This document shows positions 14,653-23,761 of a stretch of 30,941 nucleotides of DNA, piece after piece; position 1 is the stretch's first letter, and every line of letters starts with the position of its first letter. Location of the stretch: contig DNTB01000065.1 in assembly GCA_003499525.1 (NCBI GenBank), forward strand, positions 1-30,941. Direction: 5' to 3'. Made by a program: the position numbers and the translations under genes. The notes under the pieces were generated by a model that did not search any database, was not told where the DNA came from, and saw only the letters and a list, made by a program, of their open reading frames with translations. This stretch comes from Flavobacteriales bacterium. Its GTDB lineage: Bacteria > Bacteroidota > Bacteroidia > Flavobacteriales_G > Salibacteraceae.

Positions 14653-17055
14653 ATGCGTTATTCTCTGATAATCAGTGTTTTTCTTTTATCCTTTTTGTCC
14701 TCTTACAGCCAAACGGGTAGTGTATTTGGTGTTGTTACGGATCAATCAACGAATCAGCCTGTTCCTTTTGCCAATGTGGTTATTCAGGGCACCAGTTTAG
14801 GTAGTACAACGGACATCGACGGAAAATATGAAATTACAACTATTGACCCGGGTGAATATAACATTGAAGTCCGATATGTAGGATATAACCCAGTGATTAT
14901 CAGTGAAATAATTGTATCGAATGTCAGAAAAACTGAAGTTAACATAGAACTAGTTCCCGCTGCGACCAAGCTGGATGAGGTTGTTGTTCAGGCTTCTCCC
15001 TTTACAAAGAGTGATGAGAGTCCGGTAAGTTTGTCCACAATAAGTGCTGCTGAAATATACCGAAACCCAGGCAGTAATCGAGATATTTCAAGAGTAATTC
15101 AAAACCTTCCAGGGGTATCTACAACAGTGAGTTTTCGAAATGACATTATCGTGCGTGGTGGCGCACCCAATGAGAACAGATTCTTTCTCGATGGAATAGA
15201 AGTGCCGAATATCAATCATTTTGCTACGCAGGGGAGTTCTGGCGGCCCTGTGGGTATGATTAATGTAAATTTCATTCGTGAAGTCGATTTTTACTCCAGT
15301 GCCTTCCCCTCTACCAGAGGGAATGCACTCAGTTCGGTAATGGAATTCAAACAAATTGAAGGGAATAGAGAAAAACTTACAGGTACTTTTATGTTGGGTT
15401 CCAGTGATGTTGGACTAACACTTAATGGGCCTATTGGAAATAAGTCCTCTTTTGTTTTTTCTGTACGAAGGTCTTACTTACAATTTTTGTTTTCTGCATT
15501 GCGGTTGCCTTTCCTGCCAACTTACAATGATGCTCAACTAAAGTATACCTACAGAATTGATGAGAAGAATATCATCAACGTTATCGGCCTGGGTGCCATA
15601 GATGATTTTGAGCTCAATACCTCAGTAAACGACGGAGAAACAGATGAAGATATTATTGAGCGTAATACATTTATTCTAGACAATATACCTGTCAACAATC
15701 AATGGAACTATGCCATAGGGATAAACTACAAGCACATAGGAAAGAATGGGTTTCAAACTTTTGTGGTCAGTAGAAATCATTTAGACAATTCGGCCATTAA
15801 ATATCGCTACAACATTGAAACCCCTGATAATCTCCTGCTTGACTATGAATCACAGGAAATTGAAAATAAATTTAGATTTGAGAATAATCAAACCGCGGGA
15901 AAATGGAAATATACCTACGGTGCCGGTTATGAATATGCCACCTATCTGAACAGGACTTTCCAGCAACGTGTAGTTGATGAAACCCCCGTTCTTGTCAACT
16001 TCAATTCCGAGCTGAATATCAACAAATTTGCACTTTTTGGAAACGTAAGCAGAAAGTTTGCAGATGAGCTCTTAACACTCTCTTTTGGCATTAGAACAGA
16101 CTTTAATGATTTAAATGACGAGATGATTGATCCCATAAGTCAATTATCTCCCCGATTAAGTGCTTCCTACAAAGTAGCACCTAGATGGACCATAAATGCC
16201 AATGTTGGAAGATACTTTCAACTACCACCTTATACTGTAATGGGATTTCGGGATAACAATGGCTCTCTGGTCAATGCGGACAATGGTCTGAGCTATATTG
16301 AAAGTGATCATTTCGTGGCCGGATTCAAGTTTTTCCCAACCGAGTACAGTCTTATTTCGGTTGAAGCTTTCTACAAATTATATAACGACTATCCATTGCT
16401 TACTACCGATAGCCTTAGCCTTGCCAATCTTGGGGGTGATTTTGGAGTAATAGGAAACGAACCGGCTGTTTCCACATCTCGAGGAAGAAGCTACGGAATC
16501 GAGATTCTTGCCCAACAAAAACTCAGTAGCTCTATTTATGGTATTGTCGCTTTGACCCTGGTAGCAAGTGAGTTTACAGATAGAAATGACGAGTTCGTCG
16601 CATCGGCATGGGATAATAGAATTATCCTTAACATCACTGCCGGTAAGAAGTTTAAGAACAACTGGGAAGTCGGTGCAAATTTCCGTCTGCAAGGTGGTGG
16701 CCCATACACTCCATTTGATGTGCCCAGATCATCGCTTATTGAAGTATGGGATGTAAATCAGCAGGGTGTGTTGGATTTTAATCAGTTAAACACCCTAAGA
16801 TTGGGAATTGTGCATGCACTGGATGTTCGGGTAGATAAGAAATGGTTTTTTAAGAAATGGGCACTCAATATCTATCTTGACATTGAAAATGTTTACAATT
16901 TTCAGGCCCAGGCTCCTCCTTTCCTAAACGTCCGTCGGGATGATCAGGGATTACCCCTAGTTGATCCAAATGACCCAGCGCGATATCAAACCTATCTCAT
17001 TGAAGACTTTGCAGGAACACTTCTTCCTTCTATTGGGGTTATGATCGACTTTTAG
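14653..17055 (+). CDS. TonB-dependent receptor with carboxypeptidase-regulatory-like domain
   Basis: The protein has 800 residues from ATG 14653. The frame is open back to a TTG at 14623, but ATG 14653 gives a clean signal peptide (MRYSLIISVFLLSFLSSYSQ). Residues about 22-110 are a CarboxypepD_reg-like domain (GSVFGVVTDQSTNQPVPFAN, then STDIDGKYEI). The plug follows with NLPGVSTTVSFRNDIIVRGG and NRFFLDGIEVPNINHFA, and then a 22-strand barrel to the C-terminal LPSIGVMIDF. It imports a substrate across the outer membrane using TonB-ExbBD energy. No SusD-like gene is next to it, so it is not a SusC/D pair, and the substrate is unknown. Its stop codon and that of the convergent glycogen-enzyme gene are 1 base apart. 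Confidence 0.9.
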   Translation: MRYSLIISVFLLSFLSSYSQTGSVFGVVTDQSTNQPVPFANVVIQGTSLGSTTDIDGKYEITTIDPGEYNIEVRYVGYNPVIISEIIVSNVRKTEVNIELVPAATKLDEVVVQASPFTKSDESPVSLSTISAAEIYRNPGSNRDISRVIQNLPGVSTTVSFRNDIIVRGGAPNENRFFLDGIEVPNINHFATQGSSGGPVGMINVNFIREVDFYSSAFPSTRGNALSSVMEFKQIEGNREKLTGTFMLGSSDVGLTLNGPIGNKSSFVFSVRRSYLQFLFSALRLPFLPTYNDAQLKYTYRIDEKNIINVIGLGAIDDFELNTSVNDGETDEDIIERNTFILDNIPVNNQWNYAIGINYKHIGKNGFQTFVVSRNHLDNSAIKYRYNIETPDNLLLDYESQEIENKFRFENNQTAGKWKYTYGAGYEYATYLNRTFQQRVVDETPVLVNFNSELNINKFALFGNVSRKFADELLTLSFGIRTDFNDLNDEMIDPISQLSPRLSASYKVAPRWTINANVGRYFQLPPYTVMGFRDNNGSLVNADNGLSYIESDHFVAGFKFFPTEYSLISVEAFYKLYNDYPLLTTDSLSLANLGGDFGVIGNEPAVSTSRGRSYGIEILAQQKLSSSIYGIVALTLVASEFTDRNDEFVASAWDNRIILNITAGKKFKNNWEVGANFRLQGGGPYTPFDVPRSSLIEVWDVNQQGVLDFNQLNTLRLGIVHALDVRVDKKWFFKKWALNIYLDIENVYNFQAQAPPFLNVRRDDQGLPLVDPNDPARYQTYLIEDFAGTLLPSIGVMIDF

Positions 17056-17056
17056 A

Positions 17057-20000
17057 TTAGATCCATCGAACAAGAGGTAAGTCCTGTCTGTATTTCAGCA
17101 ATTCGTGTTTCGGATAGATCCTGAAACCGTAGTCATATACCCCAGCAGCATCAATGGAAATAGAGCCACTGTAGACAAATGTGGTTTCTTTTTGCTCAAC
17201 ACTCTCTAACTCCTGAACTCTTGAGATCCATTGCTCTTTCTGTTCGATATCCGAACGCGTAAAAACCAGTTCAACACCTACTTCAGATTGCCTTAAACCA
17301 TTAATATCAAGCTCGATACTCACCGCAAACTCATCGTCGGAGCGAAGCGCAAACTGACTGGAATCAAAAACCTTTATTTCAACTACCTGAATTTGGTACC
17401 ACCCGGATTCCATATGGTTTTTCCAATCAGCAAGTTCCCGGGCTTTCTCACACTTATTGGAAGTCATCAGCTTATTGCGTTCTGCCAATGGGAAATAGTA
17501 TCGGTTGAAATAATCATCAATCATCCGGTGCATCGTGAATTTTGGTACAATTTGCCGTATAGTTCCTCTTATTCTTTTAAGCCAGGCCAAAGGAAGATTT
17601 GAATGGTCTCGATTAAAGAATTCCGGGATCAATGAGTTTTCAAGAATCTCATAAATCATTTGTGCATCCAGTTCATTCTGAAAATCCTGAAATTCATATA
17701 TTCTGTCTTTTGGAAGGGCCCATCCCGTACCTTTTACATATCCTTCATCCCACCATCCATCGAGAACACTAAGGTTGAGCACCCCGTTGAAGCAAGCCTT
17801 TATGCCGGATGTTCCACTTGCTTCTAAAGGCCGGGTAGGATTATTGAGCCATACATCACAGCCAGAAACGAGGTATTTGGCTATGCGCATATTGTAGTCT
17901 TCCAGAAATATAATTTTACCCAGAAACTCTGGCATCCTTGAAATTTCTACCACGCTTTGGATTAAATCTTGCCCGGGAATATCCTTTGGATGTGCTTTTC
18001 CTGAAAACAGGAATATCACTGGCCTTTCCTTGTCATTCAGGATTTTACGTAGCCGATCCATATCATGAAACAAGAGCGTAGCTCTTTTATAGGTCGCAAA
18101 TCTTCTGGCGAAACCGATAACCAGTGCTTCTGGTTGAAGGTTCTTAATCACAGACATCACATATTTTGGACTTTGATGTGACTGTGTAAGATTTTGTTGC
18201 AAGTAGTCTATTAGGAACTCTATCAGCCTGTTTTTCAATCGTTTACGAACAGACCAGAGCTGCTGGTTAGAAATACCCTTGATTTTCCAGTTGTCAGGAT
18301 CCAGTTCATGATGAAAGAACTCGTCATGGAAGTTTCGTCGCATTCTCAAATTCATCTCAATAGAAGTATGAGAAGGATAATGTGCTCCATTCGTTACATA
18401 TCCTATGGGCACTTCTTCTTTGAAGTATCCCGGGTAGAGCACCTGGAAAATATCCTTAGACACATCTCCATGAATTTTTGAAACGCCATTGACTTCCTGA
18501 CTTAATCTTGAAGCTAAAAAGCTCATTGAAAACCGGTTTTGGTCACCATTCGGTGCTGTACCCAGACTCATAAAGCTCTTCCATGATAGGCCTAACTCCT
18601 CAGCATAGTCACCAAAATAATGAAGCATATCCGACTCGGAAAATGCATCATGACCTGCAGGTACCGGAGTATGTGTGGTAAATAAAGATGAGCTTCTCAC
18701 CACCTCCATAGAAGCTTGAAATGAGTGTCCCTTAGCGATCATATTGCTAAGCCTTTCTATGCCGGCGAAGGCAGCATGGCCTTCATTTAAATGAAATAAT
18801 TCTGTTTCAATTTCCAATTCGCGCAACAGTCGCACACCTCCTATACCGAGGAGAATCTCCTGCTTTAATCGGTTGTCCCAATCTCCTCCATAGAGTTCAG
18901 ATGTGATGGCACGATCTTCAAAGGTGTTTTCTGGAACATCAGTATCCAGCAGGTAAAGAGGAATAGAACCGATCTGAATTTTCCAGATTTTGGCATGAAT
19001 CCGACGATCTGGAAGTGTGATCTGTATGTTTGCCCAATCACCCTGAGAGTTTCTCATTGGCTCTATGGGTAAATTGGTAAATTTTTGAGGGTTATAAAGG
19101 GCAATCTGCTTTCCTTTTTCATTTAGGGTCTGTTTGAAATAACCATTTCTATACAGTAAGCCTACTGCTACCATGTCCACCTTGCTGTCACTAGCTTCTT
19201 TGACATAGTCACCGGCCAATACCCCTAGTCCGCCCGAATAAAGTTTAATAAGCGGATCCAGGCCGTATTCCATACAGAAGTATGCAATCTTTGGTCCTTT
19301 CGGATTTGCACGTTCCTTCATGTATTTATGAAGTCTGCCTAAAACATCATCGTAATAGTCGAGGAATGTGCTGTTTGAAGCCAATTCTGAAAGTCTGTTG
19401 AAGGATACACTTTCCAGAATAGCAACCGGATTCTGCTGGGTTTCATGCCACAGTTCCTCGTCTAGTGTCCGGAATAAGTCACGAGCATCTCTGTTCCAGT
19501 AAGACCACAGATTAAAAGAAAGTTCCTTCAATCCAGCAATTCTTTCTGGTATTTCAGGTTGTACAAATACTTTTCTCCATTCAGGAGTGCTGTGATCGCT
19601 ATGTTCTTTTAACTGGATTTTTTGATAAAGGAGTTTTTCACCTTTTGTAAAAACAAATCTTCTTTTTCGAACTTCTTCCAATCCCTTATCCCATGCTTGA
19701 ATATAGTACTGTATGAACCTACCCCAGGTAAATACCTTGGACAACTGTAGAGCCGAAGAAACGCGTGCATCATATTGTTCTTTGGTTTCGTGAGATATGG
19801 TTTTTACTCTATTTGCTGTTTCCCTAACTACAAAATCAAAATTGTCGTCCGTACGGTCGATTATGAAGGCACCGCGCTCTGCATGGTCGCGTTCGTTTTG
19901 ACAAATCCATTTGCCGAACCCTGCCAATATCGTCGTTAATGCAGGCACTCCTGCGGCTATTGACTCCATTGGTGTGTAACCCCATGGTTCGTAGTAAGAA

Positions 20001-21280
20001 GGAAAAATGGCAAAATCAAAGCCAGGCAAGAGTTCGAAATAGGTCATATCGAAAACTCCATCCCTTCCATTCAAGTAAACCGGAGCAAAAATTACGGTTA
20101 CCGGTTCTCCCCCATTGTTGTTGAGCCCTAATCGGTGCAAACTCTTAAGAATGGGGTCTGCTTCCGGATGTATGAGCCAGTGTGTCAGATGAGAAACCTG
20201 TAATTCATTTTCACCGCGACGCTCTGACGGAATGGGGGCGCCATGTCCGGCAGGCATGGCCACAAAAAGAACAACCTGTCTTCCTAGATTTTCTGATTGA
20301 AGTTTTCTCATGGATTCCAGAACTACATCCACCCCCTTGTTCTGAAACTCGTACCGACCACTTTTAAGTACGAGCAATGCATTTTCCTGCAAATCGTAAC
20401 CGGTAACTTGTTTAGCTACCTCGAAGAGTTTCTTCCGGGCCTTCACTTTTTGTACAGCACCTCCTTCTTTTGTGAAAATAAGGCGACTTTCAAATGCATT
20501 TGGAGTAATGACATCTGGTTCCTTTTCAAGAAAAGCTGCACATTCTTTAGCGGTGATTTTACTTACTGTAGTAAATGAATCTGCCTGAAGTGCAGATGCC
20601 TTTTCCAGATCATATTTGGCTTTTACGTTCAGCTTTTCTGCCCATTCATCTGGATTTATCGTATGCAGCTTCTGATAGAGCGGAAATCCGTTACCTGCAA
20701 GTGACCTTCCCAGAGTTGTGGCATGCGTAGTGAATACTGTTGCGATATTGGGGAGTTTTTGCTTCAAGTAAAGCAATCCAGCTCCGGTCATCCACTCATG
20801 GAAATGAGCAACAATTTTATCTCCTTCAGCCGTGAAATAAGTACAGAATTGATCAATAACCCTTCCGCATTGATGCGCAAAAACAACGGGTTCTATATAA
20901 TCAAACCCGGCCCCCAGGCTATTGATTCCGTACTTGTACCATAGTTCTCCCAGTAGTTGATCCCCTCCTGATATTTCATTGGAGAAATCAACAAGAATGG
21001 CTATAGGTTTACCTGGAATGTTCCATCTTCCGATGCGCACCTTGTAGCCTTGTTCGAGCATCCATCCTGCCCAATTACCGAAGAGGTCGCGATCCTCTTC
21101 AAATTCAGGTCTACCGGAACGGTCAGGGAAATCAGGACCTATGACTATATATCTATCATTCAGCAACTTAGACGTAGTTGCTGCTTTAGAAGATATTACA
21201 GTATGAATACCTCCTACTTTATTGCAAACTTCCCAGCTGACTTCGAACAGCCAGTCGGGAGTAATAGCTTGTTTATTCAT
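17057..21280 (-). CDS. fusion of GT3-type glycogen synthase and alpha-glucan phosphorylase (GT35)
   Basis: The protein has 1407 residues. Residues about 9-540 are a glycogen synthase of the GT3 (animal/fungal) type. It starts DWLFEVSWEVCNKVGGIHTV and has the E-x7-E pair Glu431/Glu439 in YYEPWGYTPMES. Residues about 580-655 are the DUF3417 segment (LKELSFNLWSYWNRDARDLF) that precedes short-type alpha-glucan phosphorylases. The phosphorylase (about 660-1275) has YSGGLGVLAGDYVKEASDSK and EASGTSGIK with the pyridoxal-phosphate lysine Lys1161, followed by DGWWDEGY. Residues 1290-1407 form a beta-rich tail common in that phosphorylase family. One half would extend glycogen from a nucleotide sugar (UDP- or ADP-glucose), and the other would release glucose 1-phosphate. 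The reading frame is intact throughout. It is the last gene of the glycogen operon, 13 bases after the GH57 gene. Confidence 0.93.
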   Translation of the reverse strand: MNKQAITPDWLFEVSWEVCNKVGGIHTVISSKAATTSKLLNDRYIVIGPDFPDRSGRPEFEEDRDLFGNWAGWMLEQGYKVRIGRWNIPGKPIAILVDFSNEISGGDQLLGELWYKYGINSLGAGFDYIEPVVFAHQCGRVIDQFCTYFTAEGDKIVAHFHEWMTGAGLLYLKQKLPNIATVFTTHATTLGRSLAGNGFPLYQKLHTINPDEWAEKLNVKAKYDLEKASALQADSFTTVSKITAKECAAFLEKEPDVITPNAFESRLIFTKEGGAVQKVKARKKLFEVAKQVTGYDLQENALLVLKSGRYEFQNKGVDVVLESMRKLQSENLGRQVVLFVAMPAGHGAPIPSERRGENELQVSHLTHWLIHPEADPILKSLHRLGLNNNGGEPVTVIFAPVYLNGRDGVFDMTYFELLPGFDFAIFPSYYEPWGYTPMESIAAGVPALTTILAGFGKWICQNERDHAERGAFIIDRTDDNFDFVVRETANRVKTISHETKEQYDARVSSALQLSKVFTWGRFIQYYIQAWDKGLEEVRKRRFVFTKGEKLLYQKIQLKEHSDHSTPEWRKVFVQPEIPERIAGLKELSFNLWSYWNRDARDLFRTLDEELWHETQQNPVAILESVSFNRLSELASNSTFLDYYDDVLGRLHKYMKERANPKGPKIAYFCMEYGLDPLIKLYSGGLGVLAGDYVKEASDSKVDMVAVGLLYRNGYFKQTLNEKGKQIALYNPQKFTNLPIEPMRNSQGDWANIQITLPDRRIHAKIWKIQIGSIPLYLLDTDVPENTFEDRAITSELYGGDWDNRLKQEILLGIGGVRLLRELEIETELFHLNEGHAAFAGIERLSNMIAKGHSFQASMEVVRSSSLFTTHTPVPAGHDAFSESDMLHYFGDYAEELGLSWKSFMSLGTAPNGDQNRFSMSFLASRLSQEVNGVSKIHGDVSKDIFQVLYPGYFKEEVPIGYVTNGAHYPSHTSIEMNLRMRRNFHDEFFHHELDPDNWKIKGISNQQLWSVRKRLKNRLIEFLIDYLQQNLTQSHQSPKYVMSVIKNLQPEALVIGFARRFATYKRATLLFHDMDRLRKILNDKERPVIFLFSGKAHPKDIPGQDLIQSVVEISRMPEFLGKIIFLEDYNMRIAKYLVSGCDVWLNNPTRPLEASGTSGIKACFNGVLNLSVLDGWWDEGYVKGTGWALPKDRIYEFQDFQNELDAQMIYEILENSLIPEFFNRDHSNLPLAWLKRIRGTIRQIVPKFTMHRMIDDYFNRYYFPLAERNKLMTSNKCEKARELADWKNHMESGWYQIQVVEIKVFDSSQFALRSDDEFAVSIELDINGLRQSEVGVELVFTRSDIEQKEQWISRVQELESVEQKETTFVYSGSISIDAAGVYDYGFRIYPKHELLKYRQDLPLVRWI

Positions 21281-21293
21281 TATTGAAATGGTG

Positions 21294-22481
21294 TTATTCC
21301 GAGATTCTTATTTTAAAATCTGACAAAACATTCATGAAATTAATATAAGCATCATAGGGTGTATCATAATGATTGAAGTACATATGAACGTCCCCATCGG
21401 AGAAGAATTTTGTGCACATATAGTAAAAGTGGTCGCTAGTTTGGAGGTACGCCCAGTCTTTCTTGATCTGGGGATCATTAGTTTTTTCTACAACTTGTTC
21501 GCATTCATAGAGGCTGTCGAAAGCATCATCCTGCAGGTCATTTCCAAGCCAGGCTGTTAAATCCCTTTCTTCATCTGCCCATGATATTGGGTACATTACA
21601 TGAAAAGGTGCTACCGGCTGGAGTTCATCAAGAGCTTCTCCCGGAGTGGCAAATTTAAATCTACCTGTTTCCAGCACTCGTTGTGGCAAAGCTCTCATGA
21701 AGTCAAAAATTCCAGTGTTTTCCCATTGATGTTCTCCAAATGTTTCATAATCCATAAAGAGGTTGATGACCTCTTCGTTCCATGGAATAGCATTGAGCCA
21801 GTCAACAAACTTTTCTGTGGTAAGGGGCCAGGAGTCCCAGGATTGCTGGCTGAATCTGAATGCGATATCATCGCTCAGGCGATAGTTTTTGAGCAACAAT
21901 TTGAGCTCTGGTACCTCAGAATTGTAATAGACGAAGTTAGGGCTCTTCCAGCCCAGTACATGCTTCGCCCCTTCGGTGAGCATCCCCTTGAAACCCATGT
22001 CGTAAACCATCTTTCCAATGGTATCTGAGTATATAAGCTCGGTATTTCGAAAAGTTGTTGGGGTGTATCCAAAAAGTTCTTGTATGCGAGCTGAATGCTT
22101 ATCTACCTGGGCCTTGAATTCTGAAGGAGACTTAAGGGCCACTAAAGAATGGCTGTAGGTTTCAGACAAAAACTCGACCTGGCCCGTTTCAGCCAGTTTT
22201 TTGAAGCTCTCAATCACTTCCGGGGTGTATGCCTCAAATTGATCCAAAGCGGTTCCAGTAATGGAAAACGACACCTTAAACTCCCCTTTGTGCTTTTCGA
22301 TGAGCTCTAAAAGGAGCTGATTCATAGGTAGGTAACATTTATCGGCAACTTTTCTGCAAATACTTCTGTTGGCAAAATCGTCAAAGTAATCGTGGTTTTT
22401 ACCGATGTCGAAAAACCGATATGTTCTCAATCGATAAGGCTGATGTACCTGAAAATAAAAGGTGATAATCTTTTTTTCCAT
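21294..22481 (-). CDS. glycoside hydrolase family 57 alpha-amylase/glucanotransferase-like enzyme
   Basis: The protein has 395 residues, the short form of GH57. The N-terminus IITFYFQVHQPYRLRTYRFF has the HQP motif (His13). TTFRNTELIYSDTIG carries the nucleophile Glu148, and INLFMDYETFGEHQW the acid/base Asp244. These are the family's conserved regions 1, 3 and 4. GH57 members include alpha-amylases, 4-alpha-glucanotransferases and branching enzymes. No signal peptide is seen, so it acts on cytoplasmic glucan. Since no separate GH13 branching enzyme is present here, a branching or transferase role is possible, but I cannot tell the reaction. It lies 5 bases downstream of the GT4 gene and 13 bases upstream of the fusion gene, in one operon. 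Confidence 0.88.
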   Translation of the reverse strand: MEKKIITFYFQVHQPYRLRTYRFFDIGKNHDYFDDFANRSICRKVADKCYLPMNQLLLELIEKHKGEFKVSFSITGTALDQFEAYTPEVIESFKKLAETGQVEFLSETYSHSLVALKSPSEFKAQVDKHSARIQELFGYTPTTFRNTELIYSDTIGKMVYDMGFKGMLTEGAKHVLGWKSPNFVYYNSEVPELKLLLKNYRLSDDIAFRFSQQSWDSWPLTTEKFVDWLNAIPWNEEVINLFMDYETFGEHQWENTGIFDFMRALPQRVLETGRFKFATPGEALDELQPVAPFHVMYPISWADEERDLTAWLGNDLQDDAFDSLYECEQVVEKTNDPQIKKDWAYLQTSDHFYYMCTKFFSDGDVHMYFNHYDTPYDAYINFMNVLSDFKIRISE

Positions 22482-22486
22482 AACGT

Positions 22487-23761
22487 CTAAATAAGTTGTT
22501 CGTAATTCGCTCTTACCTTAAAGGCAACGTTGTCCCATTTAAGGCTCTCCACTTCATCCCTGGCTGAATGGGTAAACATTTTGGCAATGCCATTATAAGT
22601 AACCAGTGCATAGATCGCATCCGCCATGGCTTCAACATCCCAGAAATCTACTTTTATTGCGTGTCGTAAAACTTCCGAAACACCGGATTGGTGCGATATG
22701 ATTACAGGAACCCGGCTTTGCATAGCTTCTAGTGGAGAAATCCCAAATGGTTCGGATACCGAGGGCATGACGTAGACATCACTGTAGTCAAACATTTGAC
22801 GTACTTCGGGGCCTTTAAGAAATCCCGTAAAGTGAAATCTGTCGCCGATGCGGTAACGGGCTGCCAGTTCTATCATTTTCTGCAACATATCACCGCTGCC
22901 GGCCATAACAAAGCGAACGTTGGGATTTTTTTGAAGAACCAACCGTGCTGCTTCAATAAAATAATCAGGTCCTTTCTGAAAGGTTACCCGACCGAGAAAA
23001 GTTACGATCTTGTCTTTAACAGTTTTTCTGGTGCCTGTTTCCTCCGGAGTTGTAAAAACCGCATTATGCACTGTAAATACCTTGTCCGGATTAATTCCAT
23101 ATCTTTCAATAATCACGGCCCTTGTACGATTGCTCACAGCTATGACCCGATCGGCAGCTAACATACCATTGTGTTCTATATCCCAAACTCGTTGGTTCAC
23201 ATGTTCTCCCGATCGGTCAAATTCCGTAGCATGCACATGAATTACGAGAGGTTTACCCGAAGCTTCTTTGGCTGCCATTCCTGCAGGATAGGTCATCCAA
23301 TCATGGGCATGAATTATATCTGTTTCATGATCCGCTCCGATTTGAGCTGCCACTAGAGCGTAGCGGGATACTTCCTCAAATAAATCGTGGCCATAGCTCC
23401 CTTGAAACTCGAATTTTGTTTGGAATATCCTTTCCTTACTCTTCTTTCTTTCATTGATCAGTTTGTTTGTATGTTTCTCGAACTCAATCGGTGAGAGGTA
23501 AGGAATCAGGAAGGAATCAACCCCAATTAGTGTGAGTTTTTTCCAAAAATTTTCGTATTGATCGGCCGAAACCGTAATGTCAACGTCGCTGGCGGACAAA
23601 AGCTTATATCCACTTTGCTCTTCATCTCCAAATAACCTTGGTGTTACAAAAGTCACATCAACATTGTGATATGCCAAACCTTTGACCAGTCCATAGCACG
23701 CCGTGCCCAAACCTCCTGAAATATTCGGTGGAAACTCCCACCCAAACATCAATACTTTCAT
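22487..23761 (-). CDS. glycosyltransferase family 4 protein, probable bacterial glycogen synthase-like enzyme
   Basis: The protein has 424 residues from ATG 23759-23761. The frame extends 20 codons further upstream, but this start overlaps the preceding gene's stop as ATGA and begins with the classic MKVLMFGWEFPPNISGGLGT. Other GT-B features are IIHAHDWMTYPAG (148-160), KIVTFLGRVTFQKGPDYFIE (251-270) and the E-x7-E pair Glu337/Glu345 in SEPFGISPLEAM. The N-terminal GGLG loop resembles that of starch and glycogen synthases. It would transfer glucose, probably to an alpha-glucan, in the cytoplasm. The operon thus has two candidate synthases (this one and the GT3 half of the fusion), and the division of labour is unknown. 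It could instead make the primer or another glycan. Confidence 0.88.
   Translation of the reverse strand: MKVLMFGWEFPPNISGGLGTACYGLVKGLAYHNVDVTFVTPRLFGDEEQSGYKLLSASDVDITVSADQYENFWKKLTLIGVDSFLIPYLSPIEFEKHTNKLINERKKSKERIFQTKFEFQGSYGHDLFEEVSRYALVAAQIGADHETDIIHAHDWMTYPAGMAAKEASGKPLVIHVHATEFDRSGEHVNQRVWDIEHNGMLAADRVIAVSNRTRAVIIERYGINPDKVFTVHNAVFTTPEETGTRKTVKDKIVTFLGRVTFQKGPDYFIEAARLVLQKNPNVRFVMAGSGDMLQKMIELAARYRIGDRFHFTGFLKGPEVRQMFDYSDVYVMPSVSEPFGISPLEAMQSRVPVIISHQSGVSEVLRHAIKVDFWDVEAMADAIYALVTYNGIAKMFTHSARDEVESLKWDNVAFKVRANYEQLI

Noticed and set aside
17053..17059. Terminator between convergent stop codons of the TonB receptor and the glycogen fusion gene
   Set aside because: The stops are 1 base apart and no hairpin is visible; termination must lie inside the opposite gene or be factor-dependent.
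21600..22028. Plus-strand ORF of 142 codons antisense to the GH57 gene
   Set aside because: Shadow frame opposite conserved GH57 motifs.
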